Of a DNA stretch of 64,000 nt, positions 1 to 14,879 are shown piece by piece. The DNA is from Pseudorasbora parva. Its lineage: Eukaryota > Chordata > Actinopteri > Cypriniformes > Gobionidae. A program made the translations under genes and the position numbers. The stretch lies in NCBI RefSeq assembly GCF_024679245.1, contig NC_090187.1, positions 21,090,995 through 21,154,994 of the forward strand. The letters run 5' to 3'. Positions within the stretch are counted from its first letter, which is position 1. The number at the start of each line of letters is the position of its first letter. A model generated the notes under the pieces. The model saw only the letters and a list, made by a program, of their open reading frames with translations, was not told the DNA's origin and made no database searches.

Positions 1-230
1 GTAAGGCCCATACAAGGAAATTCCGCCCCCATTAACGTCAAAGGGGACGCATGATCTCAAAAAACTTGCCGAAACTTATGACTAACCGGAAGTAGTATTT
101 TTGACAAAGAAATACTCCCATCAAACGTCCACCTTAACTTTTGAAACTTTGTCTATGTTTAGTATGGGATTCCAAGTCTTTAACAGTGTAAAAAGATCAG
201 TATGCATGAAACAGCATTTCACCCCCCCCT
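1..230 (-). mobile_element. End of a TTAA-flanked MITE, cut by the window start
   Basis: The last bases are a pyrimidine-rich end (TTTCACCCCCCCCT) followed by TTAA at 231-234. The stretch is similar, in reverse, to the left part of the complete element at 8699-9807, including the tracts read here as GTGTAAAAAGATCAGTATGC and GCATTTCACCC. TTAA target sites are typical of the piggyBac superfamily; that class is inferred, since no transposase is present. Confidence 0.7.
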
Positions 231-234
231 TTAA

Positions 235-4824
<4,590 letters not shown>

Positions 4825-5457
4825 CCAAGCCTGCAGTCTCCCTCTCATTTACTGAAGCTTTCGCGCCTCGATCGCCCCCCAGTGACCGGTCCCAGTATAG
4901 CCGCCCCTCAGTGTTTTCTAATGGACGCGAGGCAAACTAAACAATAAAATTACACTTCAAATATTTTTTCCCCAAAGTTAATTTATGTCACTGAAGGCAG
5001 TTATCATCACGATTTCATTTCAAGTGTTCGTTTTTAAAATAAGTTTAGTTTTAGTTAGTTATTTGATGCTATAAAAATGAGGGGTGTGACGTCATGATTG
5101 ACAGCTGAGACTGACGTCTTCTCTGAATGAAGTTGTCAATGAGGCACTAACGGATTTTTTTCAAAATTTTTGGGAGCAGATTGGAGCTTTAGTTTTAATT
5201 TCTAAATTTTCATAACTGTTTGTTTCACACCAACATAATTAATTGTTCTGCATCTGCGAGAGTGTGGGCGGGCTTTTGATATCGCGACTGTACTTCCTGC
5301 TCTACTTCCTGCTCTCTACTGCGCAACTCCGGTCCCGAAAACGCTACCGCGCAGACTCGGTCCCAAGATGTCCACGCCGTGCAGGCCGCCTAAAAGCTTC
5401 AAATCTGACAAGCGGAAACGGATGATGTCAAGTCGTCCATATTTTTTTACGGTCTAT
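4825..5457 (+). mobile_element. ~635 bp element family, copy 1, with 8-9 bp target duplication
   Basis: A close second copy is at 14936-15571. Both begin CCAAGCCTGCAG and end TTACGGTCTAT. This copy is bracketed by GATTCAAA at 4817-4824 and 5458-5465; the duplication can be read as 9 bp because the next base (C) also repeats. The ends do not form a clear inverted repeat, so the class is open; the 8-9 bp duplication would fit a hAT-like or related cut-and-paste element. No coding capacity is evident: the short frame at 5243-5425 also opens in copy 2 but diverges at its end. Confidence 0.8.
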
Positions 5458-5779
5458 GATTCAAACAGTTGCAAATCAGCAGATTGATTCGTGATTTGTA
5501 TCGCATATAGTCTGACACGCGATCCGAATCATGATTCATGACCGTTTTAATCTTTATTTGAGGAACACGGAAGAGAAGACAATGCTGAATAAAGTCTTAT
5601 TTGTTATTTTTGGACCAAAATGTATTGTCAACGCTTCAAAAGCTTCTAACTAACCAACTGATGTCACAAATACTTTGATGATGTTTTCATTACCTTCTGG
5701 ACATGGACAGCAAGTGCACTTACATTTAAAAGACAGAAAGCTCTCGGACTAAATCTAAAATATCTTAAACTGTGTTCCG

Positions 5780-5865
5780 AGGATGAACAGAGGTCTTACG
5801 GGTGTGGAACAACATTGGGGTGAGTCATTAATGAAAGAAATTTCATTTTTGGGTGAACTAACCCT
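5780..5865. mobile_element. Right end of a TTAA-flanked MITE (truncated)
   Basis: The stretch ends GGGTGAACTAACCCT followed by TTAA (5866-5869). It resembles the right ends of the complete elements at 6450-6676 and 29969-30214. The left end was not found. Confidence 0.6.
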
Positions 5866-6449
5866 TTAAGTAATAAAACTTAATTTAGTGGTAAACTATA
5901 ATACTATATAATGTATTTTAGATTTAATCTTAGCGTGTTGTGTGCTACTTTTGTGTCACAGCCTCTCTCATTAGCTAATGTTATAGGCCAAGGTGGTGAT
6001 TTTTAAATGAGCAAATTTACTGAAACATGTCAAACGTGTAATGTAGGCCAAATAATGTACGCTATTTAGGGTTATGAGGTTGTGTTGAATGTGATTTTTC
6101 GTGTTCCAACTTTTGAAATTGTCCCGTAAAGTTAAGAGAACGACATAACCACGAATACTATGATAAAATGGCACTCGCTTTCTTTCTCTTATGCTGTTTA
6201 GAATTTGTCCCACTTGAAAACATGTACATTGCAATATAGGGTAAAAAAAAAAAAAAAGTTTTTTTTTTAGTTTAGTTTAGTCACACATGCAAGTAAATTC
6301 TTAATATTGATAAAATGTTTAAAGAGCATAATTAGATTTTTTGAAATTCATTTTTCCCTTTCTTTCTCTAACAGAGTGTGGCCAAGATATCCATTGATGC
6401 TTTGTCGTTGTTGCAAAGTTTCTCATCAAAGCCAGTCAGTTCTTCTTAA

Positions 6450-6676
6450 AGGGATAGTTCACCCAAAAATGAAAATTCTGTCATTTACTCACCCTCACAT
6501 TGTTCCAAACCTGTCTGAACACAGAATAAGATATTCTAGGAGAAATACTATGGTAGCTCCGTCTGCCTTGTTACAAACATTCTTCCAAATATCTTATTTT
6601 GTGTTCAGCAGAACAAAGAAAATCATACAGGTTTGGAACAACATGAGGGTGAGTAAATTTTTGGTGAACTATCCCT
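6450..6676. mobile_element. Complete TTAA-flanked MITE (227 bp)
   Basis: The terminal inverted repeat is AGGGATAGTTCACC on the left and its reverse complement on the right, with TTAA at 6446-6449 and 6677-6680. This family is very common in cyprinid genomes. It is non-autonomous, and the piggyBac class is inferred from TTAA. The long frame over 6307-6750 is read through this repeat and is not a gene. Confidence 0.88.
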
Positions 6677-6964
6677 TTAATAATTACCAAATTAAGATGA
6701 CAAAACAAAAATACACTGATTCCATTTGGAGCTTTGAACAACTGAAATAGTTTTTTTCATCAAATAAAAATAGCAGGCCTACCTCAATCCACACCTTGAC
6801 TGGTTTTTAATTTTTAAAATGTAACATGGGTAATTGATGTGGGTTAGTCTAAAGCACAGCCTGTTGACAGCAGCAGAGAGCCTTGTTTACTGTCGTCTGT
6901 CTCCGCAGCACGAGCCTCCGCTGACTGTGCCCACCTCGTCTGTTTGTGGAAGTGTTAATACTCG

Positions 6965-7720
6965 ACTGCTTCAAAACCGTTTTAAAATTGATAATCACAA
7001 ATGTTTCTTGAGCAGTAAATCATCATATTAGAATGATTTCTGAAGGATCACGTCACACTGAAGACTGGAGTAATTATGCTTTGCATCACAGCTTTGCATC
7101 ACAGGACAAAATGACATTTTAAAATATAGTCAAATAGAAAGTAGTTATTTTATATTTGAATAATATTTCACAATATTACAGCTTTTTTGTATTTCTAATA
7201 GGGCTGAACAATATGGACAAAATTTCATATCTCAATTTTCATGCCAAATATCGATACAATACGATATGACTACGCGTTCGGTGAAAACCAAGCATTTCTC
7301 AGAAAAATAAAAAGATCATACATTTAGAGTTTGTACACTGATGTCTATGGAAGAGGTAATAATAATCCTTTCCATTATAATTCGACACGTTTTATTCATA
7401 TCAGATACACATTGTGTAAGTAATTTCAATGTTTACTCTATTCTATTCCCAGTTCACCAGCCACTTTTAAGTATTTCGGGAGAAATGGATGAATTCACGT
7501 GTTGTTAACATAGAGGTTGTAAATCCAACAGATCCGATTCTCTGAACTGCGTCTGCGGCACAAACTAACACAGTAACTTTCACCTTGAAAGTTCATATCT
7601 AAATATAGATCCGATAACGATATCATTCAGCCCTAATTTCTAATAATATAGACGGTTACCGGTCTGATAAATAAAACACAAAAACTGGTTTATATGAAAC
7701 AGTATTACCGTTTCATATTT
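6965..7720 (-). repeat. Interrupted copy of an abundant dispersed fish element
   Basis: Internal tracts such as TTCTTGAGCAGTAAATCATC, GACTGGAGTAAT and CACAATATTACAGC match the copies at 33797-34378, 45262-46085, 48935-49340 and 61327-61616. The copy is split by the hAT-like insertion at 7199-7635. The outer ends are approximate. Confidence 0.65.
7199..7635. mobile_element. Non-autonomous hAT-like element with perfect 8-bp duplication
   Basis: The element starts TAGGGCTGAACAATATGG and ends ATATCATTCAGCCCTA. The 8-base site ATTTCTAA occurs directly before (7191-7198) and directly after (7636-7643). Eight-base duplications with TAGGG-type ends are characteristic of hAT elements. At 437 bp it has no room for a transposase. 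Confidence 0.9.
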
Positions 7721-8027
7721 TAATTATCATTAAACCAGTATTTGATTGTCGCAATTTGACACACTCGCGAACAGTGAACAGTGTTCAGCAAATGTTAGCA
7801 ACACTCTCACACAGGTGCAGCATGGGTTTCATTTGCGTGAAACATGACAGAATTCAGAATGAGAAATTATTTGAAAGATTTTATGAATTAATTGATTCTA
7901 TGAATGCAAGGTATCTCTATGAATGCTCTCGAAGTGGGAACCGACTGTATTTCAGAAACCTTTGATGGCATTTGTTTGTTTTTTCCTTCCTCCAGTCCAT
8001 GTAACACCTAATAAAGTTTCTAAGCAC

Positions 8028-10191
8028 TAGGGCTGTCAATGAATATTCTAAATTCGAATATATATTCGAATAGTTTTTAAAAAACGAATTTCGAAAGTGA
8101 AAATTAATATTCTGAAGAAAAAAAAAGGCGGAAAAAAATCCCCCGCCGCGGTAGTGGAGGCGTGGCTGTCTGCTTTGCGAGTGAGCGCGCGCATGGGGGT
8201 TCAGGGACAGGTCACAGGAGTCGCACTGTCACTGCTGAAAGTGGACGCGTCTTGCAGGAAAGATAGCAGAAAGTTTAGAGCCCAACTCGACCGCAGCAGA
8301 GAAAGATTTTAACTCCATAATCTAAAAAGTAATGTCTGGAAGTACGTTGGATTTTGTTTGGTAGGAGGTAAAATTGTTGAGATAACGTTATATGCAAGCT
8401 ATGTAAGATACAGTTAGCATACCATGCCTCATTTTATTTAACGTTAAACAGAAACATTACTAAAATGTAGGCTACTGTACTGGCTGAAGAGATATTGCAT
8501 GAATAAAGGATAAATGCACTGCTTTCACTGGTGTGATTATTTACCATGTCAGTGAAAAGTTCCATGTTTACCACACCACAGCTCGCTCGGAGCGCTCAAT
8601 ATGCTGTAAAACTTCAATTAATATTAATAATATTTGTTTCAATCACTGAATGAAGCCTGCTATATTTGGGACAAGAGTCGCAAGTCTCGCGACCTTAAAG
8701 GGGGGGTGAAATGCTGTTTCATACATACTGAGCTTTTTACACTGTTAAACACTTGGATTCCCATCCTAAACATAGTCAAAGTTTCAAAAACTAATGTTGG
8801 ACGTTTGATAGAGTATTTCTGTGTCAAAAATACTCCTTCCGGTCTCTCACAAGTTTCGGAGAGTTTTTTTCGAGTATGGGTCTACTTGACGTTAAAAGAT
8901 CGGAAGGTCCTTGTATGGGCTCTTCTCCCGGTAGGGTGCGCGCGTGCGTCACTAGCGCGAGAGAGGAAATGCACGCTGTAAACAGTCTCTCAGCTGCAGA
9001 TCCAGTCGTCCGTGAACACTAATGTCAGTTATAGTCCGCGCTGCGCTCCACTTCATTCCTCCACTTTGACATTAAGGCGACTTCAACGCTTCAGCACAGC
9101 ATTCCGGGAAGGCAGCGCTGCATTTGAACCGGTTTGAACGCAGAAATGCTTCAGTCGCATCGCAAAGTGGATCTCCACACTCCAAGAAGTGTGTTTTTGA
9201 TGGAGCCGTCCCAGCGATAAAGGGTCGGTCCAGCTTTGTAAGCAGCCGGTAAGTAAAACTGCTTCAAATGTCTGTGCTGTTGCTTATCGTCGCGTGAGTA
9301 AACATCAGTAAACGACACGATCGCGTGCTTCGTCATTCAAATGCACTAACGGACTTCATTGCTGTTCTATGTAACTTATAACGTTACACTACTCTGACGT
9401 GCAAAACCGTTTTGCTTGCTACTAAGGTTTGGTCACATACAATAGTCCATAAACCGAATCATGTCATGTTGACAGGCCTCTAAATACAGTACTTACCACA
9501 GAGACGGACGTCCTGCTGTTGCTGTTTCTATTTCAGCCTCCGAATTAAGATTCTGGATCATATCTATTAGCTGAGATAGCTGAGATGGGTTTGTCACCGC
9601 TTTGCGCATATGTCATTCTTTAGCTCCGCCCACACGATACGCCTCCAGGCGCTCGGTTTTTTTCCGGAAAGACTCGGTACATCCCATATTTCTTTTACAA
9701 ATATAATAAAACGAAAGACTTTTCGGAGATATGAAGGATGCAATACTACTCTATAGGTACTCAAGATTGACATGAGATTGACTGAAACTGAGTGTTTCAC
9801 CCCCCCTTTAAATTGCTTGCACAAAACTCTTGATCAGCACTCAAAGTTTGTTCATTTAAACCGTTATCCGCAGTGAGAGCGAGAGAGGTCTGCGCTCTGC
9901 GGTCTTGGCCATTAGTTAATTTATATATAATAATTATATATAATAATAATAATAATAATTATATAATTTATAATAACAATCTACTTGTTTGTGTAAGTAA
10001 TACGTTGTCAAATATGTATAAACTTACATAGACTACCTATACAAGTAGTTAATGTCTCTTTGTATTAATTTGTCCTGTTATTGACGTAATGCGCGTGCGT
10101 CATTGACAAAATGCGCGCCAATGTTCGAATATTCGTGTTTGTTTTAGAGGGAATATTCAAGCGTCATTTTTGAGCAATTTTGACAGCCCTA
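8028..10191. mobile_element. hAT-like element, 2.16 kb, with a nested insertion
   Basis: The element starts TAGGGCTGTCAATGAATATT and ends with an AATATTC-rich stretch and TTGACAGCCCTA. The flanks are CTAAGCAC (8020-8027) and CTAAGAAC (10192-10199), a duplication with one mismatch. Both ends are rich in TTCGAATATTCG-like palindromes. A TTAA-flanked element (8699-9807) sits inside it, leaving about 1.06 kb of the host. No transposase frame was recognised. Confidence 0.85.
8699..9807. mobile_element. Complete TTAA-flanked element (1.1 kb), nested in a hAT-like element
   Basis: The perfect terminal inverted repeat is AGGGGGGGTGAAA / TTTCACCCCCCCT. TTAA occurs at 8695-8698 and 9808-9811. A related end is at 1-230 and a broken copy lies at about 14880-17150. 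No transposase is encoded; it is a piggyBac-like passive element by inference. Confidence 0.9.
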
Positions 10192-13100
10192 CTAAGAACA
10201 GAACTGCTTTGTTTACATGGGTTACCAGGGAAACAGATCTATTTCTGCTGTTTTATAAGCGCCACCTACTGTCAAGAGTGGATTTACAATTTCATTGAGT
10301 CTGCCGTTTTTGTTTAGACCAATGCAATAAAATCAGACCAAATTATTGTTGTACATATTAACCAGATGAAAAATAAGCCTGTGTATTCTAAAATCCTCAT
10401 TACTTTGGATAGTAAAGCAGCCTATGTAGAACTGTTTATGGGGCAGATAAAATACCTAGGCTATAATTTATTATTTTGACTAATCCTTTTCATAAAAATG
10501 ACAACAGACAGCAAAGCACTTCTTATTTTGTCCATCTCTATGGTGTGTTTGAGAACAGACCACAGGAAACACCACCGTGTGTTTACATGGTCACCAAGTT
10601 TCACATGCCTGCTTGTATAAGGCCAAGAGCTTCTGTCCAAAAACAAAGCATGGCGTGGGAAAAGTGTAATTGCAATGTCTCCAACATTTCCAATGCTACA
10701 ATCGCAAATCTGACATGACCACAGTACACACTTTGTGAGAGGTAGCGTTCCCCTAAACACTCAAAGTTGTGCTCGTGCATAGCTGAAGCTTTTCACACCA
10801 AAATTAAACAAAAATCTAAGAAAATCTAAACTACATTCATAGAAAAATAAATAAATCAAGTTCATTTCATTTTATTCACTTTTGGATAATGGCATTATTT
10901 AAATGACAGTTAAACACATTTTACTCTAAAATTGTCAGTACTGTGCAAAAGGAAAAACATTGAAGAGTAAACCTCATAATAGTACTGATTATACTGATTT
11001 TAAATTAAATGGTTAACTTTTAACCGACTGTAAGAATTTTGAACAGCTACATGGTTTAAAAAGTAATTTTTAAAGTAATTTTTAAAAAATGTTTCAAACA
11101 ATGCTGCATGGTTAAAAAAAAAACGCTACACACAAAACTATGTTTTTGAGAGAGACAGATAAAAAACAGATACGTCAAGTATAAGTAACATTTTATTTTA
11201 TTTATTTAGAAATTTTAGGTGTTTTATTTAGAAATTATGTAAAAAATAAATAAATACACACGAGTTAACCAAATAAGTCCTAAATGAGTTGAAACAGTAA
11301 AATAATTCATTTTTAATATAATTCAAATTTGCTTTAGATACACTTTGACTCTGGCAAGGGTAATAATGGGAGATTTTCATCAGTTCATTCATGATTCAGA
11401 TCACGTGTCAAACTGCCAAACTGCTGAAATCACGTGACATTGGCGATCCGAATCATGAATGAACTGATCACTACTGGCCCATCACTACATAAATTGTTAT
11501 TTAGTTTTTTGCACACAAAATAATACAATTATTGTAGAGCTACTTTAGTGAGATGGGCTTTGTAACGACGTCTTTAGTTTTAGACTTATATGGGTCTCAA
11601 GAGAGGATGAAAATATTTATTTACATCCTCTTGAAGGAAACTTTATCAATGTAACAATGAAAGACAACAACAACAACAACAACAACATTTAACACTAATA
11701 ACCACAACACAGCACAAATGAATGAAAAAGTTAATGAATGAGTCAGCAGGGACAATTGTGCTGTCTACACTGCGGGTGTCGTTGACTTGACAATAGTCCA
11801 GAAGGCCTTGTAATCGCACTAAGAGGGAGGACACCTGTTCTGAGCCTTCTGAGCTGCGAGAAGACAACATTCCATAGCAGGAGACCAATACATTTGGCAA
11901 TTCACAAGACAACACAGACAAAGCAATCAGACAAGAAAATATCTGAGGTTCAATATCAGGTCAAGTCAGCAGAGACTTGCAAACACTCTTAACAATAGCG
12001 GTTTCACTAATTATTCAATACAAACAGCCAACAGACAATAATTGTATTAATTCCCGCAAGTTTTGCGCTTGCAGGGCGGGAAATACCAGCAAACATTTAT
12101 TCAATTAACTTGATGGTTGAATGAGCAACTTAATCCACACAGACCAAATCAATCATTTAACAAGTGTTAAATTAAGTGACAAATTCATATAAAGAAAGAG
12201 TAATTCAACGCTACCGCATCTTCTCTCTCTCCCTTTCAAAATGTGCACATTGCTTCACATCACCACATTGTTGCAATACAAGACTTTCGCTCGGGACAGA
12301 ATTGTCACTTATCCATTTGACCTATCCGTAAGCCCCTCCCCTCGAACGCAGATGAGCCAATAGCAGTTGAGCATCAGTTGCACGGGCACCGGAACTTGGA
12401 CATCTTCCAGTTTAAGCGCCATAGAGAAGCACTGGAAAATCTGATGCTCTCATCGTTTTGATGGTGTTTATGCTACAAAAATGGTAAAACAATCTTCCTG
12501 GGGTACTTTAACACAGATACTATGTATCCTGACTGAGAGGATTTTTTGGGGGGTTTTCATACTACAATACAATTAAGTTACGATTAAAGTTAGCAACTAA
12601 CTGTTCTCACGTCATGTAACGGTGTAAGTTAAATGAAAAACACATAAACGATTATAGTGTAAAACAGTAGTGTAAACAGTAACGAAAAGTCTACATTTCA
12701 GTGCATCTCTCTTTACATGTAAATTACTTTAACCTAATCCTGTGGCACATGAACAAGTGTTGATCCTGGATGTTATCATCTGCGATCGTAATGAGGCTTC
12801 TCTTCTCTTTATCGTTTAGTTTTTGTAAACATTTTTGATATTTCTGGAAGTTTAAATATGTTTAAGGTCTACATGGTTGCTAGGCAACGTGGGGGAGAGG
12901 ACGCTGGCATTGTCTGTTCGCCGCTTCTCCACCCACAACAAATCATGTTAATGTACTATTAGATTTACATTTTATTTCATTTCCTTATGTTTGTGACTAG
13001 TCTAACAGTCAGAGCTACAATTGGGACTGTTGCTGATTGCTGGCAGCCACTGAGAGGTCGTTGTTCGTCGTTTCGCCGTTTTCAACCGCTTCTCTAATGT

Positions 13101-13540
13101 TTACGTTTGAATTGCTGCGGTTGGTTTCTGGTTTGGAGGACATTTGATGTTTCTCGCTGCGGGTGCTCACTGGTGGTCTCCCTTGGGCTTGGGCTGCATG
13201 GTGGCTGAAGTTTGCACCGGGCTAGCGTCATCCGGGCTCTCGTCGTCGGCGTCCGGCATGATGTTGGGATGTTCTGGACGCCGCTGTTCCGTCCTGCATT
13301 GCGACCGTGGAGCGGCTTGGACATCTGCGCCGGCCCCGGTGTGTCCACAGAAGTGCCCGGAGGAATGTTCTGCCTCCTGCATGGTGCTGCAGCGATCCCC
13401 ATCGTTTGAATCATCATGAAGAAGACCCATCATCTGGTCTTCAGCTGTCGTGCCTCGGCGATGTCATCGGGACACTGCCGCTGGGAGAAATCTGAAACAT
13501 GGAGTGGACCACAGTGTGCTGCGGAGCTAACAGAGACTTC
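10192..13540. other. Gene-free stretch
   Basis: No exon recognised. It contains a short (CAA)n run at 11664-11687. From about 13080 the base composition becomes GC-richer, and overlapping frames open on both strands up to 13433. These continue into a 22-bp tandem repeat and a retroposon-like tail (13541-13806), so I read 13080-13540 as body of a retroposon rather than a gene. Confidence 0.45.
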
Positions 13541-13649
13541 CACCATCAGCTGTTTTCTGTCCACCATCAGCTCTGTTTCTGTTCACCATCAGCTCTGTTT
13601 CTGTTCACCATCAGCTCTGTTTCTGTTCACCATCAGCTCTGTTTCTGTT
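13541..13649 (+). repeat. 22-bp tandem repeat, five units
   Basis: CACCATCAGC starts at 13541, 13562, 13584, 13606 and 13628, which gives one 21-base and then three 22-base steps. The later units read CACCATCAGCTCTGTTTCTG plus TT. Units 2-5 are nearly identical. Confidence 0.92.
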
Positions 13650-13689
13650 CTGTTTTCTGTGTTGGTTGATTGTTTGTAGTATTCTATAT

Positions 13690-13806
13690 TTTTACTTGTT
13701 ATTCATTTTTTGTTGTTATCCCCCCCTCCCCTTTGTTGCACTTTGAGATTCTTCAGAATGAAAAGTGCATTATAAATAAAATCTATTATTATTATTATTA
13801 TTATTA
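13690..13806 (+). mobile_element. 3' tail of a retroposon (LINE/SINE type)
   Basis: The tract TTGCACTTTGAGATTCTTC, then GTGCATTATAAATAAAATC, then (ATT)n up to about 13806 has the form of 3' ends of fish non-LTR retroelements. The body upstream is short or truncated, and no reverse transcriptase is present. Confidence 0.5.
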
Positions 13807-14025
13807 CATTATCTGTCTTACTATAGTTGAGGGACTCCTATTTTGATAGGTATTCTAGTTCAAGGGAGAGCTCGCACGCAGTTTAACGGAGTTGTTTTGC
13901 AGATGCAGATTTAACTTATAAACTGCACCCACGAAAAGGCACATGGTCTGTATGTTTGTTGTATGAATGTTTTTGTTTAATTTGCTGTGTGTATGTTAAT
14001 GATAATGCAACGGAGAGAGAGGGGG

Positions 14026-14042
14026 GGGGAGAGAGAGAGAGG

Positions 14043-14136
<94 letters not shown>
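14026..14136. repeat. (GA)n microsatellite
   Basis: A GA dinucleotide run of about 110 bases, with G-rich interruptions at its left edge. The frames on both strands through it (Arg/Glu or Ser/Leu repeats) are artefacts. Confidence 0.97.
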
Positions 14137-14137
<1 letters not shown>

Positions 14138-14879
14138 GTTAATGCGCTTTCTATGTTCAGCTCTTACAGTGATTTTTGTTGTTGTGAAAAACGATGTAAT
14201 AAACTTCATAAACCATCAGTAAAGTTTGGTTATCATTCAGATGGGGTATATGCTACATTTTGTGTCCAAAAACATCTTGGGATGAGGTTTTCACCTATGG
14301 TTCTCACACTGACAGCTGTCATTGTAAGACTGCAAATCCGTTTGTTTGTCTGAGTTAGCAACAGTAACTAAGGGGGGCGGGGCTTACCAATAGGTCAATT
14401 GGGCCAGTGTACCACCGTTACTAGTTTATAAAATGCATGACGTGTCAATTTAAACATTTAACAATTTTAAAGCATTCAGTGGTACTCACGCACTCTGACA
14501 GACAGTTTTCTGTGCGCTCATTAGGGCTGGGTGATATGGCTGAAAACTGTATCACAATACAAGTGTTCTATATTGGTGGTCAATATGGATAATTACAATT
14601 TATTTAAAAAAAGGACCAGGAGAAAAATAAACTGCATTTAAACATTTTTATTTTCATCTTAAAATTCCTCTGAATATAATTCCCTCAGTTATGGCAGAAA
14701 TGTCAACACACAACCATTGAAACCACTCAAATAATGAAAATGTAAACAGAAGTCTAAAAATCACAATGAACACTTAATTATCTGTTAACATTAAGGTGCA
14801 GTGCCACCATTATTTCTTTGTGCCATTTAGATGATGCACTGCACTGATGCAGAGTAACGTTACCTCTCAATGTAATTTG

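Noticed and set aside
6307..6750. 147-codon frame on the plus strand
   Set aside because: It runs straight through the complete MITE at 6450-6676, whose sequence recurs elsewhere.
13094..13433. Overlapping frames on both strands that look fairly long
   Set aside because: GC-rich repeat body with no recognisable domain, followed by a tandem repeat and a retroposon tail. Kept as a finding, not a gene.
13916..14222. Frames of 88-97 codons across the (GA)n run
   Set aside because: Arg/Glu and Ser/Leu repeats are produced by the microsatellite in any frame.
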